Positions 8,495-18,199 are shown, counted from the first letter of the stretch. The stretch: 64,000 bases of DNA from JBEEOW01 sp041191405 (GCA_041191405.1 JBEEOW010000001.1:198050-262049); one strand, 5' to 3'. The notes: generated from the sequence alone by a model not told the origin. Numbers and translations are program-made.

Positions 8495-9784
8495 ATGATT
8501 ATAAAATATATTTATATTAAAATTAAATGTATTTTTATATTAATTTGTTTTTATTTGTTTTCTTTGATTGTAGCTGCACAAGGAAGATTAAATTTAAATA
8601 ATAATGCGTTTATTAGAATAAATGGAGGTAGTTTAAGTACAACCGCTTATTTGGTTATAGATAATAATGCTAGCAATGCTATTTCTACACTAGGTACTGG
8701 TGGAAATATAGTTTCTGAGGGAGAATATAATAAAGTTAAGTGGAGAATTGGAACCTCAACTAATTCTTATACAGTACCTTTAACTGATGCTTCAGCTAAT
8801 AAAATTCCTCTCGCAGTTTCTGTTACTGATGCAGGTGTTGGAACAAATGGTAATATTTTATTTTCAACTATTCCTGGAGCAAATTTTGACAATTCGACCT
8901 ATTTACCAAGTGATGTTACCGATGTTAACCGTTTAGGGTCAAATAATTCAAGTAAAGTTGTTGATAGATTTTGGATTATTGATCCTCAAAATTTTACTTC
9001 AAAACCAGATGTAACTTTATCATTTACTTATGTTGATGCAGAAGTAACTCAAATTGGTAATAATATTACACCTGCTAATTTACAAGCTCAAAGGTTTTCA
9101 TCTTCAGATGGTTGGAATGATTTTTCACCTTCAGGAACTGTAAATACGACAACTAAAATTGTTTCAAATATTGTTGTTTCTAAAGCTCAATTTTCTCGAT
9201 CGTGGACATTAGTTGATAATTCCTCTCCATTACCTGTTCATTTATTGTACTTTAAAACTAAATGTTTTGAAGATAAAATACAATTTCTGTGGACAACAAC
9301 TGATGAATTTGATAATGATTATTTTGTTTTAGAAAAGAGTAAAAATAATATACAATTTGAAAAGTTGGATTCAGTAAATGCAATTGAAAATTCAAAAAAT
9401 TTAAATTTTTATGAGTTTAATGTTAATAAATATATAGTTAATCAATATCATTATTTTAGACTTACACAGTTTGATTTAAATAAAAAAATGACTGTGTATA
9501 ATTCTATTTTTTGTAATTGTTCCAATGAAAATCAACAAGTATATTTTAGGATTTCTAATTTAAATAATAATCAATTACTTGTGAATAGCTTTGTTGAAGT
9601 AATAGATAATTATGAAATATCTATTTTTAATGCCACTGGATTGCTTTTGTATCAAACAGAAAAATCACTAACAATTGGAAGTAATATTTTTGAATTACCT
9701 AAAATTATGAACATACCAGGTATATATTTTATTTCTTTTAGTGGTGGAAATCAGAAAATTACTCAAAAAATTATTATTGAATAA
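8495..9784 (+). CDS. secreted protein with T9SS type A C-terminal sorting domain
   Basis: The ATG at 8495 is chosen over the in-frame TTG at 8474, giving 429 residues with a hydrophobic signal peptide ending near VAAQG. The middle part (Asn, Ser, Thr rich) has no recognised catalytic motif. A segment around residues 240-330 (PLPVHLLYFKTKCFEDKIQFLW) resembles the Ig-like stretch that often precedes sorting domains in Bacteroidota. The last ~75 residues (YEISIFNATGLLLYQTEK to the final KIIIE) fit the type A sorting domain, which directs export through the type IX system and is then cleaved. Function at the cell surface is unknown. The S74-domain gene follows after 8 bases, so the two are likely co-transcribed. 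Confidence 0.8.
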   Translation: MIIKYIYIKIKCIFILICFYLFSLIVAAQGRLNLNNNAFIRINGGSLSTTAYLVIDNNASNAISTLGTGGNIVSEGEYNKVKWRIGTSTNSYTVPLTDASANKIPLAVSVTDAGVGTNGNILFSTIPGANFDNSTYLPSDVTDVNRLGSNNSSKVVDRFWIIDPQNFTSKPDVTLSFTYVDAEVTQIGNNITPANLQAQRFSSSDGWNDFSPSGTVNTTTKIVSNIVVSKAQFSRSWTLVDNSSPLPVHLLYFKTKCFEDKIQFLWTTTDEFDNDYFVLEKSKNNIQFEKLDSVNAIENSKNLNFYEFNVNKYIVNQYHYFRLTQFDLNKKMTVYNSIFCNCSNENQQVYFRISNLNNNQLLVNSFVEVIDNYEISIFNATGLLLYQTEKSLTIGSNIFELPKIMNIPGIYFISFSGGNQKITQKIIIE

Positions 9785-9792
9785 TTATTTAT

Positions 9793-11409
9793 ATGTTAAG
9801 AAAATTATCATCAATTTTAGCATTATCTATTTATATTTTAAGTGCTAATGCTCAAAACGTAAGTATCAATACAGATGGCACAGCCGCAGATGCTTCAGCA
9901 ATGTTAGAAGTAAAGTCAACTAATTCTGGATTTTTAGCACCACGAATGACCGCTGCTCAAAGAGTTGCAATTTCATCACCAGCCACTGGTTTAATGGTAT
10001 ATCAAACAGATGGTACAACAGGATTTTATGTTTATAATGGTTCTTGGGTGAAGGTGTTAGATGCAAGTACCGATTATTTACCACTTGCTGGAGGTACTTT
10101 AACAGGAACTTTAAATGGCACAGATGCTGTTTTTAGCAGTGATATCTCTGCAAATACACTCACTTTGGGTTTAGGAAATAGTTCTGTAGCTAGTAACACT
10201 GCTATTGGTTATCATGCTTTAAATGCCAACACATCAGGTTATGAAAATGCTTCGCTTGGTTATCAATCATTGGTGAATAATACTGATGGTGTTGGAAATA
10301 CAGGTCTTGGTTTTCAAAGTTTGTTTCATAACACAAGTGGTACCTACAATACTGCAATCGGAGATAAATCATTACATGAAAATACCACAGGCGGTTCCAA
10401 TATTTCAATGGGTTATTTATCATTATATACTAATACAACAGGAGGAAACAATGTAGGCTTAGGTTTAAATGCTTTGTATAGCAATGAAACTGGAGCTAAT
10501 AATGTAGCAGTTGGTCATAGTGCAATGAGTACAAATGTTATAGGTACAAATAATACTACTGTTGGTTATCAATCAGATGTATTTACAGGCGGCTTGACTA
10601 ATGCAACTGCTATTGGTTATGGAGCTACGGTTACAACAAGTAATACTATTCAGTTGGGAAATGGAAGTGTTACAGATGTAATTACAAGCGGAAAACTTAC
10701 ATCTACTGGTTTAGTAAGTTCAAATCAAGTTTTAATAAATACATCTACGCCTGGAATTTATATGTTAGATGTGGTAGGTGATACACGCTTTACTGGTTCA
10801 GCAAGAGTGGAAGGAAGCGACAATACAAATAATAGGGCAAGTTTTGTTTATGTTGGAGGTAAACCCAGTCCTGCAGTTTGGGAAACTGGAGTTGATGTAA
10901 ATTCAAATGGAGGGGGAGATTTTTATTTTTATCAAGGCGGATGTTGCCCTAGAATGATTATTGATGAAAATGGACAGTTAGGATTAGGTACAACTACACC
11001 AAGCTATGCTTTGGATGTTCAAAATGGAGATATAAATGCATCAGGTTCAGTAAGAAGTGCTGGAGTGGCATTAACTTCTGATAAAAGATTAAAAAGAAAT
11101 ATTATTCCTTTAATAAATTCACTTGGAGTTATAAAACAATTAAATCCTGTGAGTTATGAGAAAAAATTTAGTAATGAAAATACAGATTATAATAAAAAAG
11201 AAATAGGTTTTATTGCCCAAGAAATTCAACAAATATTGCCAAATTTAGTTACTGAAGGTAAAGATAAAGACAAAATTCTTTCAGTAGATTATATATCTTT
11301 GATTCCAATTTTAACTAAATCTATTCAAGAACAACAAGCACAAATTGAAGCACAACAAATACAAATTGAGGAATTAAAGAAATTATTAGAAGGTTTAATT
11401 AAAAAGTAG
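9793..11409 (+). CDS. fibre-like secreted protein with C-terminal S74 intramolecular chaperone domain
   Basis: A signal peptide (cleavage near SANAQ) leads a 538-residue protein. Residues ~140-280 hold degenerate repeats of the type NTSGYENASLGYQSL and NTTGGNNVGLGLNAL, like the left-handed beta-roll heads of trimeric adhesins. The C-terminal ~110 residues carry the S74 peptidase/chaperone signature (SDKRLKRNI near residue 431, then IGFIAQEIQQILPNLV) and end in a Gln/Glu coiled coil. S74 domains help fibres trimerise and then cut themselves off. They were first known from phage endosialidase spikes but are common in free-standing Bacteroidota surface proteins. No phage genes adjoin, so a surface fibre is more likely than a tail spike. 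No T9SS sorting domain is visible. Confidence 0.8.
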   Translation: MLRKLSSILALSIYILSANAQNVSINTDGTAADASAMLEVKSTNSGFLAPRMTAAQRVAISSPATGLMVYQTDGTTGFYVYNGSWVKVLDASTDYLPLAGGTLTGTLNGTDAVFSSDISANTLTLGLGNSSVASNTAIGYHALNANTSGYENASLGYQSLVNNTDGVGNTGLGFQSLFHNTSGTYNTAIGDKSLHENTTGGSNISMGYLSLYTNTTGGNNVGLGLNALYSNETGANNVAVGHSAMSTNVIGTNNTTVGYQSDVFTGGLTNATAIGYGATVTTSNTIQLGNGSVTDVITSGKLTSTGLVSSNQVLINTSTPGIYMLDVVGDTRFTGSARVEGSDNTNNRASFVYVGGKPSPAVWETGVDVNSNGGGDFYFYQGGCCPRMIIDENGQLGLGTTTPSYALDVQNGDINASGSVRSAGVALTSDKRLKRNIIPLINSLGVIKQLNPVSYEKKFSNENTDYNKKEIGFIAQEIQQILPNLVTEGKDKDKILSVDYISLIPILTKSIQEQQAQIEAQQIQIEELKKLLEGLIKK

Positions 11410-11641
11410 TTATTTATACTAAGTTTGATTTTGTCTTTGATTTATTAGAAAAAAGGATACAAATAACTTATTAAAATTACATTATTATCAAATGTGGCTT
11501 TTCTGTTCCCTTATTTCGCAATTTTATAAATTAAATTAAATTAAAAATCAATTCTTTTATTAAATTGCGAGTTGAAATCAAAGTGAGCATATCAGCTTCT
11601 ATATTTATTTATAAACCTTTAAAATTGTAAAGACTTCTACT
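11410..11641. other. gene-free leader region of acnB
   Basis: These 232 bases hold no credible ORF. They should contain the acnB promoter, but I see no full TTG-N19-TAnnTTTG match and no clear terminator for the upstream gene. Confidence 0.4.
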
Positions 11642-14413
11642 ATGAGCATTTATAAGGATTACCTTAAAGAAATCGAAGAACGTAAAGAACAAGGTCTTCA
11701 CCCTAAGCCAATTGATGGTGCAGATTTACTTAGCGAAATCATTGCGCAAATTAAAGATACAAATAACGAATATAGAGAAGATTCTCTTAAGTTTTTTATT
11801 TATAACACTATTCCTGGTACAACGAGTGCTGCTGGTGTTAAAGCCAAATTTTTAAAAGAAATCATTCTTGGACAATCTGTTGTAAAAGAAATTACTCCTG
11901 CTTTTGCTTTTGAATTATTATCTCACATGAAAGGTGGACCTTCAATTGAAGTGTTGTTAGACCTTGCTTTAGGTAATGATGCTGCAATTGCTAAACAAGC
12001 TGCCGCAGTGCTTAAAACGCAAGTATATTTATACGATGCTGATTTAGAGCGTATAAAAGTTGCATTCGAAGCTGGTAACGCAGTTGCAAAAGAAATAGTT
12101 GAAAGTTATGCACAAGCGGAGTTCTTTACAAAACTTCCTGATGTTCCAGAAGAAATAAAAGTAGTAACTTACATTGCTGGTGAAGGTGATATTTCTACAG
12201 ATTTACTTTCTCCAGGTAACCAAGCACACTCTCGTTCAGATCGTGAGTTGCATGGAAAATGTATGATTTCTGCACAAGCTCAAGAGGAAATTACAGCATT
12301 AAAAGCACAGCATCCTGATAAATCAGTAATGTTAATTGCTGAAAAAGGTACAATGGGTGTTGGTTCATCAAGAATGTCAGGTGTGAACAACGTGGCACTT
12401 TGGGCTGGTAAACAAGCAAGTCCTTATGTACCATTTGTGAACTTTGCCCCAATTGTTGGTGGTACAAACGGTATCTCTCCAATTTTCCTTACTACAGTTG
12501 ATGTAACTGGTGGTATTGGTATCGACCTTAAAAACTGGGTTAAAAAATTGGATGCTGACGGAAAACCTCTTCGTGATGCAAACGGTGATGTTATCCTTGA
12601 GCAAGCGTATTCAGTTGCAACTGGTACAGTGTTAACTATCAATACTAAAACTAAAAAGCTTTACAATGGCGATAAAGAATTAATCGACATTTCTAAAGCA
12701 TTTACTCCACAAAAAATGGAGTTTATCAAAGCGGGTGGTTCTTATGCTATCGTATTTGGTAAAAAAGTACAAACTTTTGCAGCGAAACTTTTAGGAATTA
12801 AAATTCCTTTGGTTTATGCGCCAGCAAAAGAAATTCATGTTGAAGGTCAAGGCTTAACAGCTGTTGAGAAAATATTTAACAGAAATGCAGTAGGTACAAT
12901 TTCTGACAAAACTTTACATGCAGGATCTGATGTTCGTGTAACTGTAAATATTGTTGGTTCTCAAGATACTACAGGTTTAATGACTGCCCAAGAATTGGAA
13001 TCAATGGCTGCTACAGTTATTTCTCCAATTGTTGATGGTGCTTATCAATCTGGTTGTCACACTGCATCGGTTTGGGATAAAAAAGCACAAGCTAATATTC
13101 CTAAATTGATGAAATTTATGAATGATTTTGGTTTGATCACTGCTCGTGACCCAAAAGGCGTTTATCACTCAATGACAGACGTTATTCATAAAGTATTGAA
13201 CGATATTACAGTGGATGATTGGGCTATCATTATTGGTGGTGACTCTCACACACGTATGTCTAAAGGTGTTGCTTTTGGTGCTGACTCAGGAACTGTTGCT
13301 TTAGCTTTAGCTACTGGTGAAGCTTCAATGCCAATTCCGGAATCGGTGAAAGTTACTTTCAAAGGTGCAATGAAAGAGTATATGGACTTCCGTGATGTTG
13401 TTCATGCTACACAAGCACAAATGCTTAAAAAATTCGGTGGTGAAAACGTATTCCAAGGTAGAGTAATTGAAGTACATATTGGTACTTTAACTGCTGACCA
13501 AGCATTTACTTTCACTGACTGGACTGCAGAGATGAAAGCAAAAGCTTCAATCTGTGTTTCTGAAGATGCTACTTTGATTGAATCATTGGAAATTGCGAAA
13601 AGCAGAATCCAAATAATGATTGACAAAGGAATGGATAACAGAAATAAAGTATTACAAGGTTTAATTGATAAAGCAAACGCTAGAATTAATGAAATTAAGA
13701 CTGGTACAAGACCTGCTTTAAAACCTGATGAAAATGCTAAATATTACGCAGAGGTTGAGGTTGACTTAGATTTAATTGCTGAGCCAATGATTGCTGACCC
13801 AGATGTTAATAATGCTGACGTATCAAAACGTTACACTCACGATACAATCCGTCCATTATCATACTATGGTGGTACTAAAAAAGTAGATTTAGGATTTATC
13901 GGTTCGTGTATGGTACACAAAGGCGATATGAAAATCCTTGCTCAAATGTTGAAAAACATCGAAGAGCAAAATGGCAAAGTTGAGTTTAAAGCACCTCTTG
14001 TAGTTGCTCCACCAACTTACAATATTGTGGATGAATTAAAAGCAGAAGGCGACTGGGAAGTATTGCAAAAATATTCAGGTTTCGAATTTGACGACAATGC
14101 GCCTAAAGCTGCTGCTCGTACCTCTTACGAAAACATGTTATACCTTGAGCGTCCAGGTTGTAACTTGTGTATGGGTAACCAAGAAAAAGCTGAAAAAGGA
14201 GATACTGTAATGGCTACTTCAACTCGTTTATTCCAAGGACGTGTAGTTGAAGATGCTGAAGGTAAAAAAGGAGAGTCATTACTTTCTTCTACACCTGTTG
14301 TAGTTCTTTCAACAGTATTAGGTAGAACACCAACTATTGAGGAATATACTGCTGCTGTGAAAGGAATTAACCTAACTAAGTTTACTCCAAGTAATTTAAA
14401 GTTAGTTCATTAA
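11642..14413 (+). CDS. acnB: aconitate hydratase B (bifunctional aconitase / 2-methylisocitrate dehydratase)
   Basis: The 923-residue length and domain order are those of AcnB: an N-terminal HEAT-like domain (1-160), a swivelling domain (to ~370) and then the catalytic domains. The three iron-sulfur ligands are visible as the Cys in FIGSCMVHKGD and the pair in ERPGCNLCMGNQ near the C-terminus. The GGDSHTRMSKGVAFGADSG substrate loop is also present. It interconverts citrate and isocitrate in the TCA cycle and may act on 2-methylisocitrate. It is monocistronic, with its own terminator. Codons look more uniform and less AT-extreme than in neighbouring surface-protein genes, as expected for a highly expressed gene. 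Confidence 0.97.
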   Translation: MSIYKDYLKEIEERKEQGLHPKPIDGADLLSEIIAQIKDTNNEYREDSLKFFIYNTIPGTTSAAGVKAKFLKEIILGQSVVKEITPAFAFELLSHMKGGPSIEVLLDLALGNDAAIAKQAAAVLKTQVYLYDADLERIKVAFEAGNAVAKEIVESYAQAEFFTKLPDVPEEIKVVTYIAGEGDISTDLLSPGNQAHSRSDRELHGKCMISAQAQEEITALKAQHPDKSVMLIAEKGTMGVGSSRMSGVNNVALWAGKQASPYVPFVNFAPIVGGTNGISPIFLTTVDVTGGIGIDLKNWVKKLDADGKPLRDANGDVILEQAYSVATGTVLTINTKTKKLYNGDKELIDISKAFTPQKMEFIKAGGSYAIVFGKKVQTFAAKLLGIKIPLVYAPAKEIHVEGQGLTAVEKIFNRNAVGTISDKTLHAGSDVRVTVNIVGSQDTTGLMTAQELESMAATVISPIVDGAYQSGCHTASVWDKKAQANIPKLMKFMNDFGLITARDPKGVYHSMTDVIHKVLNDITVDDWAIIIGGDSHTRMSKGVAFGADSGTVALALATGEASMPIPESVKVTFKGAMKEYMDFRDVVHATQAQMLKKFGGENVFQGRVIEVHIGTLTADQAFTFTDWTAEMKAKASICVSEDATLIESLEIAKSRIQIMIDKGMDNRNKVLQGLIDKANARINEIKTGTRPALKPDENAKYYAEVEVDLDLIAEPMIADPDVNNADVSKRYTHDTIRPLSYYGGTKKVDLGFIGSCMVHKGDMKILAQMLKNIEEQNGKVEFKAPLVVAPPTYNIVDELKAEGDWEVLQKYSGFEFDDNAPKAAARTSYENMLYLERPGCNLCMGNQEKAEKGDTVMATSTRLFQGRVVEDAEGKKGESLLSSTPVVVLSTVLGRTPTIEEYTAAVKGINLTKFTPSNLKLVH

Positions 14414-14439
14414 GAATTAATTAAATATATAATAAATTC

Positions 14440-14476
14440 AAAGCGACATTCTTGAAAAAGGGTGTCGCTTTTTTTA
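14440..14476 (+). terminator. terminator after acnB
   Basis: A 9-bp stem (AAAGCGACA at 14440-14448 with TGTCGCTTT at 14463-14471) is followed by a T-run, 27 bases after the acnB stop. Confidence 0.85.
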
Positions 14477-14514
14477 ATGAAAATTTTGGTTAACTTTTTG
14501 TAAATAAGAATTGT

Positions 14515-14691
14515 ATGGAAAATTCTAACTATGTTTTAATGTCAGGTAATTAGCCAACTGACGAACAACTTAGTTTTTTAATGAAAGAAGTACTCGTTGA
14601 CGTAAAAAGTAGGGCGGATTTGGCAGAGTTAAAATTTAAACAAATTTTAACTCAAAATATTACATTGGTTTTAAGTAAATACAAAAAATAA
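14515..14691 (+). pseudogene. remnant of an antitoxin-like gene with an in-frame stop
   Basis: From ATG 14515 the frame reads a short helical protein interrupted by TAG at 14551-14553. It continues in the same frame (PTDEQLSFLMKEVLVDVKSR and on) to TAA at 14689. Without the stop it would be about 58 residues, and an ATG at 14581 could still give a 36-residue product. It lies one base upstream of a broken zeta-toxin-like gene, the position expected for its antitoxin. The antitoxin role is inferred from that position and from size only. Confidence 0.55.
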
Positions 14692-14692
14692 G

Positions 14693-14964
14693 TTGAATGC
14701 TGAAAAACCAACTTTGATTGTAATTGCAGGTCCAAATGGCTCCGGCAAACTTCAATTACATCATGTTTATTAAAACATGATTGGATTAATAATTGTATTT
14801 ATATCAATCCAGATGAGATTGGTCAAAATAAATTTGGCGATTGGAATTTAAAAGAAAATGTAATAAAAACTGCCGAATACGCTACTGAATTAAGGTATCA
14901 ATGTATTGAAAATAAAGATCGTGTTTTTAATTTTAATAGTTATTACAAATCTGTATTAATTTAA
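14693..14964 (+). pseudogene. truncated, frameshifted zeta-toxin-like kinase gene
   Basis: The first part reads PTLIVIAGPNGSGK, the Walker A motif and N-terminus of zeta-toxin/P-loop kinases (14708-14749). Right after GSGK the frame breaks: the natural continuation (TSITSCLLKHDWINNCIYIN, then PDEIGQNKFG) is in a different frame from about 14749 to TAA at 14962, consistent with loss of one base. The conserved IxPDEI motif of the family is visible in this second frame. Intact family members are roughly 190 residues or more, so the 3' half is also missing. The toxin cannot be active. The remnant starts one base after the antitoxin remnant, so a former toxin-antitoxin operon is the simplest reading. 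Confidence 0.75.
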
Positions 14965-15037
14965 TAATTTTCTTTAATTTCTAATATTCTTTTTAAATTG
15001 TGTAAATATTAATTTACCATATATTGCATCAATTTTC

Positions 15038-16114
15038 ATGAATCAAAACACTCAGTCTGCATTTAGTTGTATTTATACTCCCAATGTTCCCGAATTGTTA
15101 AAAAGTCTTAATATTTCATTAGCAATTACTACTTACCAAGCTGGGAAAGTAATTTTTTTATCTGCAAATAGTGACAATTCTATGCGTCAACTACCTAGAG
15201 ATTTTGAGAGAGCTATGGGGATGGCGATAAAAGATAATAAAATGGCAATAGCTGTCAAAAATGAATTAGTAGTATTGTCAAATGCTCCAAGCTTGGCAGT
15301 AAATTATCCAACAAAACCAAACTTTTATGATTCTTTTTGGGTACCAAGAGCTAGTTACTATACTGGTTTTGTAGATATTCATGATATTGATTGGGATAAA
15401 AATGGTAAACTTTGGGCTGTAAATACTTTATTTTCAAGTATTGATACCATTGATGATAATTATAGTTTTACTCCTCAGTGGAAACCACCTTTTATTAAAG
15501 AATATTCTTCCGCAGATTTTTGTCATCTAAATGGTATGGCTATGGTAAATGGTATGCCAAAATATGTTACAATGTTTGGCAAAACAACAACTCCAAAAGG
15601 TTGGAGAGATGGTGTTCAAACTGATGGACTTATTATGGATATTGAAACCAATGAAATAGTTGTTGATAAATTATCAATGCCTCATTCGCCTCGTTGGTTT
15701 GATAATAATTTATATTGTTTGCTTTCAGCAACAGGTGAACTTATAAAAGTGGATATTCAGAACAAAACTTATGAAGTTATAACTAACTTGAATGGATTTG
15801 TTAGAGGAATGGCAAAATGCGGTGATTACGTTTTTATTGGTTTATCTAAAATGCGTAAAACTTCATCTATATTTAGAGATTTACCTATTACTAAAAATGA
15901 AATTAATTGTGGTGTTGAAATAGTTCATTTGCCTACAGGGAATAGGGTTGGTAGTATTAGTTATTTAAATAGCGTAGAGGAAATTTATGATGTTCAAATA
16001 GTATCGAATTCAATTCGTCCTGGTATTTTAAATAATTTAAATCCTATGCATAAAGATGCTTTACATACACCAAGTGCAAGTTTTTGGGCAATTAAAGATG
16101 AAAATAAAGTTTAA
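15038..16114 (+). CDS. TIGR03032 family protein of unknown function
   Basis: The 358-residue protein has no signal peptide. I recognise the TIGR03032 pattern: an N-terminal LAITTYQAGKVIFLS, a middle HDIDWDKNGKLWAVNTLFS, HLNGMAMVNGMPKYVTMFG, and DGLIMDIETNEIV with SMPHSPRWF. The repeating pattern of short strands suggests a beta-propeller-like fold. Some family members sit near secretion or glycan genes, but no reaction has been assigned as far as I know. Here it stands alone between the broken toxin-antitoxin pair and an FG-GAP surface protein, so context does not help. A weak promoter-like TTG-N19-TATATTGC lies at 14998-15027. Confidence 0.8.
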   Translation: MNQNTQSAFSCIYTPNVPELLKSLNISLAITTYQAGKVIFLSANSDNSMRQLPRDFERAMGMAIKDNKMAIAVKNELVVLSNAPSLAVNYPTKPNFYDSFWVPRASYYTGFVDIHDIDWDKNGKLWAVNTLFSSIDTIDDNYSFTPQWKPPFIKEYSSADFCHLNGMAMVNGMPKYVTMFGKTTTPKGWRDGVQTDGLIMDIETNEIVVDKLSMPHSPRWFDNNLYCLLSATGELIKVDIQNKTYEVITNLNGFVRGMAKCGDYVFIGLSKMRKTSSIFRDLPITKNEINCGVEIVHLPTGNRVGSISYLNSVEEIYDVQIVSNSIRPGILNNLNPMHKDALHTPSASFWAIKDENKV

Positions 16115-16190
16115 TATTTTCTTTGAAATATATTAACAATAAAATGTTGATTTCGTTATAGACAAAATATAATTAAAAAAAGTTATTTGT

Positions 16191-17570
16191 ATGAAGAAAA
16201 AAATACACACATTTGGTTATGCATATTTGAAAATGATGTATAACAAATTGGTTTTCAGGATTAATAAAATGTTTATTGATGATACTTTTTCCACTTTGAG
16301 TAAATCAAAACAAATTAAATTATTAAATAAACTAGCAACTACAGCAAAACAAATTGGTTGTTTTGATTTAAAACAAGCCACAAAAATTGCATTGTTAGGT
16401 TTAGGAATATCTTTTACTGGGAATGTGTTTGCTCAAAATCCTACATTTGTTCAAAAAACTGGAAGTGATAATCCTTTTGATGGAGTAAATTTTACATCGG
16501 TATCGGCACCATCATTTGCTGATTTAGATGGCGATGGTGATTTAGATGCTTGTGTTGGTGAAAGTTCAGGTAAAGTAATTTTGTTTCAAAATATAGGAAC
16601 AGCTAACACACCATTACTTACGAATATAGGTAATATTGTTTCAACACTGGATGCTGGTTTGACATTTCCTACTTTTGTTGATATTGATAACGATGGTGAT
16701 AAGGATGCTTATGTATTTGGAAGTCATTATGAATATAATTCAGTTTCGGGGAAAATGGATGAAAATAGATCATTAATGTACTACCCAAATAATGGAACGG
16801 TAAATATTCCTAATTTTGATAATACTCCAAATTCTACAATAGGTGAGACTGTCAACAATTCAAGTACTAGTTATTATCCAGCATTTGTAGATATCGACAA
16901 CGATGGAGATAAAGACTTGTTTATGGGTTTATCTGATGGAAGTTTTAGTTTTTATAAAAATAATGGAACAGCAAGTAATCCTAATTTAGTTGAAACTAAT
17001 ACTCATCCACTTAGTGGAGTAAACGCTGGATTTGTTATTGCTCCAGTTTTTGTAGATTTTGATCAAGATGGAGACCAAGATTTAGTAGTAGGAGATTATT
17101 ATGGAGGTTTGAAATATTATAAAAATACTGGAAATGCAAGTAATGCTAATTTTGAATTACAATCAGGAGTTGATAATCCATTTGACGGCTTAAATTTTAC
17201 TATGCTATCAACTCCAACTTTTGCTGATATTGATGGTGATGGAGACCAAGATTTATTTGTTGGAGAGTATTCTGGTAAAATTTCATATTTTGAGAACTCT
17301 CCTGTACTTACAGGTTTAGAAAATAATGTTAATTCAAATTTATTTTCATTATACCCAAATCCAGCTACGGATAAGTTAAATATTCGTTTACAGGAGCTTA
17401 GTTCAGGTTCTGTTTCAATATTAGATATGAATGGAAATGTGTTGAAATCTCAACAATTAAATGGTTTAGAATCCACAATTTCGACTTCAAATCTAGTTAA
17501 TGGAACCTATTTAGTGAAAATTTCAGTTGAAAATAATTCAAGCACTAAATTGTTGACAATTTTGAAATAA
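16191..17570 (+). CDS. FG-GAP/VCBS repeat surface protein with T9SS type A sorting domain
   Basis: Five repeats each carry an acidic calcium-binding loop such as DLDGDGDLD, DIDNDGDKD (twice), DFDQDGDQD and DIDGDGDQD, spaced over residues ~105-365, the pattern of VCBS/FG-GAP propeller blades. The last ~75 residues (SLYPNPATDKLNIRL to the end) are a type A C-terminal sorting domain for type IX export. The N-terminus is odd: about 65 charged residues precede the hydrophobic signal segment (IALLGLGISFTGNVFAQ, ending near residue 82). In-frame ATGs at 16233 or 16269 would shorten it but still leave a long lead. It probably acts as an extracellular calcium-binding adhesin, with no enzyme motif seen. 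Confidence 0.85.
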   Translation: MKKKIHTFGYAYLKMMYNKLVFRINKMFIDDTFSTLSKSKQIKLLNKLATTAKQIGCFDLKQATKIALLGLGISFTGNVFAQNPTFVQKTGSDNPFDGVNFTSVSAPSFADLDGDGDLDACVGESSGKVILFQNIGTANTPLLTNIGNIVSTLDAGLTFPTFVDIDNDGDKDAYVFGSHYEYNSVSGKMDENRSLMYYPNNGTVNIPNFDNTPNSTIGETVNNSSTSYYPAFVDIDNDGDKDLFMGLSDGSFSFYKNNGTASNPNLVETNTHPLSGVNAGFVIAPVFVDFDQDGDQDLVVGDYYGGLKYYKNTGNASNANFELQSGVDNPFDGLNFTMLSTPTFADIDGDGDQDLFVGEYSGKISYFENSPVLTGLENNVNSNLFSLYPNPATDKLNIRLQELSSGSVSILDMNGNVLKSQQLNGLESTISTSNLVNGTYLVKISVENNSSTKLLTILK

Positions 17571-17593
17571 TTGGAAACAGAAAATTTATTTAG

Positions 17594-17625
17594 AATACCA
17601 CGCAGAAATGTGTGGTATTTTTTTT
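17594..17625 (+). terminator. terminator after the FG-GAP protein gene
   Basis: A stem AATACCAC (17594-17601) with GTGGTATT (17612-17619) is followed by eight more T. Confidence 0.8.
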
Positions 17626-17771
17626 GGAGAAAAATTATGTTAATTTTTGTATTTCAACTGACCAATCCCTCCAATCTGTACTGATTACAATTTACAAAAA
17701 AGCTAATACAGGTCAGTTTATAGCTGCGTTTGATTGTGCAATTTTGTATCAGACATTTAAAAAAGATTGAT

Positions 17772-17999
17772 ATGGAAAAGCACGATTTATTACACGAATT
17801 TCCTGAGCATAAGGAAAAAATTCACGAATTGAAAATTCAAGATTCTCACTTCAAAAAAATATTTGACAATTATCATGAAGTGAATAATGATATTCATAGA
17901 ATTGAAACTGGTGCTGAGGTTACTACCGACGACGTACTTAATAATTTAAGAGCAAAAAGGGTTCATCTTAAAGATGAATTATTTACTTTTTTAAATTAA
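17772..17999 (+). CDS. YdcH family (DUF465) small protein
   Basis: The ATG at 17772 (MEKHDLLHEFPEHKEKIHEL) is chosen over an in-frame upstream codon at 17730, because family members begin at this point. The 75-residue product is highly charged and alpha-helical, with the family pattern FPEHKEKIHELKxxDSHFKKIFDxYHEVNxxIHRIE. YdcH/DUF465 proteins are small cytoplasmic proteins of unknown function, possibly forming coiled coils. It is monocistronic and convergent with the E1 gene, from which a strong hairpin separates it. Confidence 0.85.
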   Translation: MEKHDLLHEFPEHKEKIHELKIQDSHFKKIFDNYHEVNNDIHRIETGAEVTTDDVLNNLRAKRVHLKDELFTFLN

Positions 18000-18150
18000 T
18001 TGATTATTCAGATTATATAAACTAGGATGTAAAATGCTTTATATCTGAATTTTAGTAAAAGAATCCGGAGTGATTTGGTTTTGAATCTACTAATTAAAAT
18101 GGTAGAGAAAATTAATTAAAAAAGTATAATCTGAATATTTGAATTGTTTT

Positions 18151-18199
18151 AAAAGCAAAACCTCAATAAATCATTGATTTGTTGAGGTTTTGCTTTTTT
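18151..18199. terminator. bidirectional terminator between YdcH and E1 genes
   Basis: A 16-bp perfect stem (18151-18166 with 18182-18197) is flanked by A- and T-runs, between two convergent genes. Confidence 0.85.

Noticed and set aside
9793..11409. Prophage tail spike because of the S74 domain
   Set aside because: A Sec signal peptide is present and there are no phage genes nearby; S74 domains are common in Bacteroidota surface proteins.
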